Source: Terramyces sp. JEL0728 (lineage: Eukaryota > Chytridiomycota > Chytridiomycetes > Rhizophydiales > Terramycetaceae). Taken from it: a stretch of DNA of 64,000 bases. The notes beneath the pieces are model-generated. The model had not been told where the DNA came from. It worked only from the letters and a program-made list of their open reading frames with translations, and ran no database searches. This document shows positions 58,095 to 64,000 of the stretch, one piece after another. The position numbers and the translations under genes were made by a program. Position 1 is the first letter of the stretch. Each line of letters opens with the position of its first letter. The stretch spans positions 1 to 64,000 of the forward strand of contig JADIIU010000014.1 in NCBI GenBank assembly GCA_027603945.1, written 5' to 3'.

Positions 58095-59351
58095 TTAAAA
58101 ATCTAGAGGTTTATTGCCATCAGTAGAACAGTTTGAGGATGGAGTTGCCTTGGAAGTCTTGTCAGAGTTCTCTGGAGGCAGCACGAAAGGCTCAATCGAA
58201 AACCTCTTTCTTCTAACTTTGAACCCCAGAGAGTGCAGCTGGACGTTCGAAAGTCGGGTAGATTCCACAAGTGAGTTAATTCGGAATATATGGACAGGAT
58301 GAATCAGCCCATGATAGTCAGATGTGTAGCTGGCATCAAAAAATTTGTAAGACCCTAAGTAAAGTTGGAAATACCCGCAAACGATTCTACTTCAATAACC
58401 GCATCTACTGCAAATTCGACTCGCTTTATAATATTGAAATAACTATCACCGTTATCGTTCTGGTAAAAATATTCAGGGAGAGTCACAAAGACCACAATGT
58501 TGGTACCTCGAACAAGACGTTTTAGTTCGTAAAAGAATCTGTACATGCCCTGCGTTACGAATTACATACATTCACCGATGGCGAGTCGTCCCAATTCACC
58601 GACCCAAAAGAATTAATACCCACTCGTAGAACTTTCGAATTGTTTTCACTGGCCCTAACCTAAGATGAAGCCTACCTATACACAGCCTGTTGAAACCGCA
58701 TCTTCAGCAGAGTAATTAGTTTTTCAAACGAATTTGAACCAATCTCTGCTGTTTCCAGCATTTCCTTGCTAATTAGGGAAATATTTGCTTTTGCAAGAGC
58801 AGTCTGGTCGATTTGCTTGGTTAAATCAAATGTATGACAATAAGTAGACACTACAATTAGTTATATGGACTTGATTTTCCGCTGCTGCTAAAACTATCTG
58901 ACACTTTTGGTAGAGATTGGTATCTCCATGCTATTGACATTCTGTCTGTGTTTCTATCTGAAGGTCTCAATGCACCCATGTTTCTTAATCCCACTGATTG
59001 TTTCAAAGGCACATAGTCCGAGTCATCTTCGATTTCAGTTGCTGCTTTGTTTTCAACTACTGCAGGTAAATCCAAAATGAAACTCTCAGGATTTCCATCC
59101 AAGCTGATATATGTAATGTCGTGTGATAATTCGATTCCCTCTGCAATAAAATATTTCATCAACAAGTTCGAGTATCCCGTATAGCGGTCTTGTTTTACAA
59201 CAACTGTTCTTCCCAGTGGTATTCCTCCTCCTAATATTTCATCGAATGATACGACTCCAGTTGAAGTAAGGATTTGGCCATTATGTGTTGATGCTCTAGT
59301 TCCTGGAGGTGCATTCTTAACTTTACTGCTGGTGCGTCGGAATCCTGACAT
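58095..59351 (-). CDS. ELP4: Elongator subunit ELP4
   Basis: RecA-like subunit of the Elp4-5-6 ring, needed for wobble-uridine modification of tRNA. Four introns (58851-58870, 58655-58675, 58550-58569, 58355-58374) give 391 residues. Seen: FRRTSSKVKNAPPGTRAS, GVVSFDEILGGGIPLGRTVV with no Walker A Lys, as usual in ELP4, YCHTFDLTKQI, DYHGLIHPVHIFRINSL and LGFKVRRKRFSIEPFVLPPE. The last two are diagnostic ELP4 blocks. At 58655-58675 two AG sites exist; only the second (21 nt) keeps the frame. Confidence 0.94.
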
Positions 59352-59401
59352 GGAATATTTTTTTCTGAAATTTCAAAAATGTATATTATAAAACCACACG
59401 T

Positions 59402-62170
59402 TTACTGGCGAAAATAATCTTCTTGAAATCCTTTATATTTCTGTTTGACCGGGAAAGCGTATCTTCCATTGCTTTCCAGCCATTTCTTATGGGCAAGAAT
59501 TATTGGCATGGAAAATAATGTATCAGCTTTGGGGTTATTTTTAGATGACCTCGGGTCATAGTCTTCTGAAAATCGGATATTAAGTCCTCTAGTTTGTATA
59601 TATTGTTCGGGCTTGAAAACTGATAAATTCGAAGCATATTTTCCTTCATTGGAAGCAGCAGGCTTGTTCCACCTAGCTGGCCTGTACGTGGAAGGTTTTG
59701 GTTGGTTAGTTGTGTTCCGTGCTCCAGCATTCCTTATCACCACACCAGACAGAGTTTCATTGAATCTTACGCCATGACTTGCTAGGGGTTTTCTTAAGGT
59801 TGGACGCAAATCTTCCATTGATTGATCCGGATTGAAATTAGGATAAACTTCACCATATTCCTGACCCGAAGCCAATGATCTCAAAAAGATTGGTTTGGTT
59901 CCTCTTTTTGATTGCAAATCTAGGCAGCTTAGAATGTATTTACCTTTAATAATTTTGATATGTTCTGACGGAATAAAGTGTAAAATGCGACCTTGCTGTG
60001 CTTGATATTCTCGCGATTTCTGTTGACTCCTGTCAAATTTCATTTCATCATCAGATGATTCATCTTGATAATTACTGTTAAATTGTTGCCACCAGGTACC
60101 AGTTTCGAAATCGTTTTCTAAACCTATTTTAAATATATATTTACGGTTGTGCACCACATTTGAAGCAGGTTCGTATTTCCGAAATTCTATATTTATGATT
60201 GGATCGTCTCATTAACAAATACTTACCATCTGTATTAAGTAATTTATATCCAAGTTTAATCATATACGATGTGATCGACGCATTTTGATTGATTAATGTA
60301 TATAGAATATTCGCTTGGTTCTTTGATGATAAGGCAGCCAGCAGATCTTTAGGTGCAAAGCGGCTGTTCGCAATCAATCTTAAAATTTGCTGAGGAAAGG
60401 CATTGAACTAAAAGTAAATACTTGTCAGCTTACCTTTTTAATATTTGACTCCAATTGTTTCATATTAATATCTTCGTACTGGCTGGCGATATCCATTAAA
60501 GTGCTTGGCTGAACAGTACCATGTGCAATCAACTTCTTTAGTTCAGATAAAGTAATTCCTTCTATAATTATGACCCATTTACGTTTTTTCCCTTTTAGTT
60601 TCCCAAACTGATCTTGAATGTTGCCAGCTGGCGACATTTGTTCAATTATTTTTCTAATTTCTGAATTTTGCCTAAAATTAAAATCCTGATTTACCAATAA
60701 TTTGGCAACTCTACTTCTTTAAAGAGCGGTTTGAGGGTGAAGATTAGAATTCTATTTGAACAAGAAAAATAAATCCTATCGTTGAAATCTACAACAATTT
60801 GAGAAACAGCAGATGGTAAATTAATCTGAAACAAAGGTTCCCCTCGTCTGCTCGACCAAATTCTACAGGTTGCGTCAACTGAGCCGGTTATTAGAATGCT
60901 GTGTAAATATATTGTCTTACTCTGAGTTTTGTGAAAATGCAGCACTTAAAACAGGACTCTCGTGCAAGAAAGTAAAACGCAAGTCTGCATGATAACCTCC
61001 GAATACAGGAATTTCTCCAACTTTCAGCGAGCTAAAATCTTTCAATAATATCTGTTCATCATACGATTCATCCAGCACATCAATACATCCGTTGAGTCTT
61101 TGGCTGATAACTTCCGCATCCTGTGGTCAGTTCAACCTAATATACCTTGAGTTCGGATTTTACTTGCACAATTTGCTTTTGATATGATGTGATTCTCCAC
61201 AATTTGCATGTATTATCTGCAGAACAAGTAGCTAGATGCTGTCGATCCAACGAGAGTTTAACAAACAAGATTGCACCACAATGAAACTTTTCCTTGTCAA
61301 CACTGGCATTTGCATCTGGTGTTTCGTTATTGGCCCAGGCTGGGTCTGGCGCAATATTATCTGATATTTAAATCGCTAATACCCATCTTCATTTCCACTA
61401 ATGTATTCCAAACAGTTACATGGCCGTCGTTTCTCCCACAAAGTACAAGATCGGGGTTGTCGAAGTTAAAATCAAAACTTCTCACAGCGGAAGGATGTCT
61501 CATACAAGAGTTTACTTGCTGGCCAGTTTTCCAGTCCCATACAATTACTTTTCCGTCATCAGAGGATGATATTACTCTCTCACCATCCCCCGAAAACTCT
61601 ACTTGATGGATAGCACCATTATGTCCTTCCACTACCCTAGATTTTAACAGCCACCTACTTTAAAGCTTTCCAAAGTTTTAAATCCCAGATGATAATCCGT
61701 TTATCTTCTCCTGCAGTTGCCAAGTATCTCCCGTTAATATCAATTGAGCAATTTCTAATTTCACCTTTGTGAACACATCCCCCAAATTTCCCCATCTATA
61801 TCAAATTAAAATCACTTCTGCCTTTAATATACTAGTTTCTGAATTTAAAGCGAATATCAATTTTCCACAGCAAATAACTAAAATATTTTCCTTTGCATTG
61901 ATGTCAAAACAATTGATGTTTAAGTCAAATCGAATACTTTTTCGAAGTGTAGTGACAACGATATGTCGATTTCCAACTTTTATATTCTTGCCTCCAAGTA
62001 TTGCGTCCATCACTATTTTTAGTTTTGGAGGTACTTCTATACCCAGGTTCAGCTTCAGCTTCGAGCATTTTTCTATTTCTCGTTTGAGGATCCATAGCGG
62101 TATCTCTAACTTTCGCAGAAGGAATGCGTCCATTATTTGTCAGTATGGAAAATCCGTTATAAGAGGGCAT
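59402..62170 (-). CDS. Large WD40-repeat protein, orthologue not recognised
   Basis: Nine introns (62013-62034, 61796-61815, 61637-61658, 61361-61382, 61121-61145, 60899-60920, 60672-60694, 60408-60433, 60208-60226; 19-26 nt, longer than the local norm) give 855 residues in one frame. N-terminus MPSYNGFSILTNNGRIPSAK, then DAILGGKNIKVGNRHIVVTT. WD blades include YLATAGEDKRIIIWDLKLWK, VISSSDDGKVIVWDWKTG, LCGRNDGHVTVWN, LATCSADNTCKLWRI and LITGSVDATCRIWSS. Helices follow (SELKKLIAHGTVQPSTLMDI, LLAALSSKNQANILYTLINQ), then an unfamiliar C-terminal region of about 280 residues (TGTWWQQFN, SLASGQEYGEVYPNFNP). It could be a ciliary or trafficking WD protein; I cannot place it. Confidence 0.72.
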
Positions 62171-63015
62171 TGATAAAGTGAAAAAGTACGCGTCTCTTTT
62201 GCTCAAAAACACCGTTCATTAAGAGATGAAAATTTGTCGTTCGTATTCCCAAATTGATAAATTTCAATAACTAAAAGTATCAAACTAACTAGACAACATT
62301 TAACTAATTGAAACTCACCTTAACTCTCCTGTGATTCCTGATGGTATTCTTAAAGTTACAAGACTAAACCTCGATTCTCCCATTCACGTTTGAAGTACTT
62401 TGATAAATCAAATCGAAGTAAGGGCCAAAGATGGAAACGGCTTCCCTATGGCTGCAGTACTAGTATTTATAAAATATAAACCAAGAATAGAATTGAACTC
62501 ATACTCCATATTGTGTTTATCTTTAAACATCGAACAGTAGAAGCTGCACTTTCAAAACTCCTGCAAAACATAAAGTCATCATGCTTACTATTATGAATAA
62601 ACCATTACTTTTAATAGAATGAACTCGGATATATTACTGCGAATAACGGGTCGAACTTGATCTTCGAACGAAATACTTACTGGCAATTGCATCTTTTGAA
62701 TATACTCATCCAAAGGATGCATTTGCTAGTCTTTAACATTATCTGTAAGTAGGAAAGAAATAAAAAGTTAATAGTTCATTTCCAAACTGAAGACTTGCCA
62801 GTGTACAACAACCATTAACGTGTAGAATGTACAGAATACATTGGATTAGAGTATGTTCAATAGTAGCTATTATTCTTGCGCCGTTAAGTCATCTACTCCA
62901 TATAGATTATTCAGTGCCGAGGGATTCACAATAATCTGATTTATGGTAAAGGATCTGACGACATCCAAGCTTTGAACAATGAAGATTTCTGTTGATATTT
63001 TTTCAAAATTTTGAA
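62171..63015. other. Divergent region with one doubtful small minus-strand gene
   Basis: About 850 bp, the longest gap in the window. A 20-codon upstream frame ahead of the WD40 gene overlaps its start, and an 11-codon frame starting at 62981 precedes the PIG-X-like gene. On the minus strand an ATG at 62722 opens MHPLDEYIQKMQLP and continues open to about 62615. A later frame, SFESAASTVRCLKINTIWSM ending near 62467, could follow, but joining them needs an intron of about 48 nt, far from the local size. No family matched. Confidence 0.35.
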
Positions 63016-64000
63016 ATGGAATCAAAACTCAAACCCCAATTGCAATATCTCGAAATACTGCTGGAGCAAAATATACCCGTCTTTGAGTTCATCTATATTA
63101 CGTCTTCAAATGTGGATTCAAAAATATTATGGCCAATATCTGGATTACATATATCAAGCGATTCAGCTTCTTTGACCGATAGCCAGCTGGAATTATTACA
63201 AAAATACTTTAAATTCACTGATAATGTTGAAAATATCTTATAGTAGGTCGAATTTAGTTCAATTGGAGAAATATTTTATGATTTAATCAAAGGTGCTCTT
63301 CCCAGTAACTCCTTGTTGGGAAATTTACAAGCGAAATCACTAGAAAACTTGAACTTCAAATTTCAGGTTGTTGAAACAGAAAATGATCTGAAGCCAAAGT
63401 TAGAGATAACTATAATATCAGCCTCAATATTGGAGCAGAAGGACACGCAATCAAAGGATATTTTGTCTATAGGAGGAAGTGGATACCATCCAAAATTCAA
63501 TTTCAAAGTTGAAGAAGATTCACAAATATTGATCTATGTTCCTCGTGATTACTTTGTTGATCCTTACGAAATTGAAAAGATAATGTTTGATAGCAGTCTG
63601 GACTTTACTCTCTCTGGAAATGTAGACTTGGAGGTTCCACGTCCGTCCAATGATGCTCGACCGCATATACTGGACCTGGCTGTTCTGGGTTCCAAGCAAT
63701 TCCAAATCCCATTCCACATGAGATACCAGGAACCATCTTCCAGCCATGACCGCATAAATGTAGAAATTATATCGCCCATAGTATACAATATCACCGCAGG
63801 TATTTTAAGCTAAGACAGATCCGTGTGAAGGCAATTTAGTGCCAAGAGCAATTAAAAATCTCATTCATCAAAACGATTTCGGGTGTCTTACATCCGAATT
63901 TATCGGGAAACAGGGCTATATTGCTGTCCCGGTAGGAAATAGAGGAATGGAAAGGAAGGTAGCGCAGTATACTTTCATAAATGCAGTGCTTGGATCACTA
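63016..64000 (+). CDS. PIG-X/Pbn1-like GPI mannosyltransferase I subunit (3' end cut by window)
   Basis: ER membrane protein that stabilises the first GPI mannosyltransferase (PIG-M). Introns 63226-63246, 63800-63818 and probably 63967-63986. After a weakly conserved lumenal part come SGNVDLEVPRPSND, QFQIPFHMRYQEPSSSHDRI and NVEIISPIVY, resembling the PIG-X block (P-x-HLRYHxPS ... PPxxF). The last visible part, GYIAVPVGNRGMERKVA, would lead into the C-terminal membrane helix. Together with PIG-S at 43.6 kb this indicates an active GPI pathway. Third intron placement is uncertain, since 63959-63986 (28 nt) also fits. Confidence 0.62.

Overview
The window is nuclear DNA of a compact, A+T-rich eukaryote. 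Thirty-nine protein genes with a workable model lie on both strands, mostly 20-300 bp apart; one more reading frame does not resolve. I see no tRNA, rRNA, transposon, CRISPR array or prokaryote-style operon. Nearly every gene is cut by tiny GT..AG introns, about 140 in all, mostly 19-22 nt with 20 nt commonest. They carry a CTAAC/TTAAT-like branch sequence just before the 3' AG. I placed them by hand from protein homology and frame; in every gene with a resolved model the spliced length is a multiple of three. The code is the standard one.

Organism (inference): an early-diverging opisthokont near the base of the fungi, perhaps chytrid-, aphelid-, rozellid- or sanchytrid-like. Fungal-side traits are RIT1 (initiator tRNA ribosyl-phosphate transferase), a PMP47-type peroxisomal carrier, fungal-type aspartate-semialdehyde dehydrogenase, a bifunctional PABA synthase and TIM15. 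Traits better known from animals are ALC1 (SNF2 plus macro domain), Integrator subunit 2, DCAF12, a TRAF7-like ligase, a SHANK-like N-terminal/ankyrin protein and base-exchange phosphatidylserine synthase. An enkurin-domain protein suggests a cilium, i.e. swimming zoospores.

Layout. 1-7.5 kb: pyroglutamyl peptidase with an acidic repeat tail, nucleotide-sugar transporter, ALC1, an unresolved frame, PS synthase. 7.5-17.2 kb: INTS2, an unknown coiled-coil/low-complexity protein, DHH1/DDX6 helicase, TRAF7-like protein, RVB1, a small STEEP1-like protein. 17.2-29.7 kb: RRP6, VPS74/GOLPH3, PMP47-like carrier, aspartate-semialdehyde dehydrogenase, RIC8, RIT1, NADPH-cytochrome P450 reductase, NSE2. 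29.7-45.7 kb: enkurin-domain protein, MYND protein, UTP13, EF-hand protein, zuotin, SHANK-like protein, THOC5, LEA-2-like membrane protein, PABA synthase, PIG-S, TIM15. 45.7-64 kb: NOP14, two unknown proteins, DCAF12, CHD1, ELP4, an orphan WD40 protein and a truncated PIG-X-like gene.

Themes: RNA processing and ribosome assembly (DHH1, RRP6, UTP13, NOP14, INTS2, THOC5, ELP4, RIT1), chromatin (ALC1, CHD1, RVB1), ubiquitin/SUMO ligases (TRAF7-like, NSE2, DCAF12), and ER/GPI/lipid work (PS synthase, PIG-S, PIG-X, P450 reductase). Neighbours do not form pathways; the clustering looks like simple compaction. In at least a dozen genes an AATAAA poly(A) signal overlaps the stop codon, so 3' UTRs must be very short.
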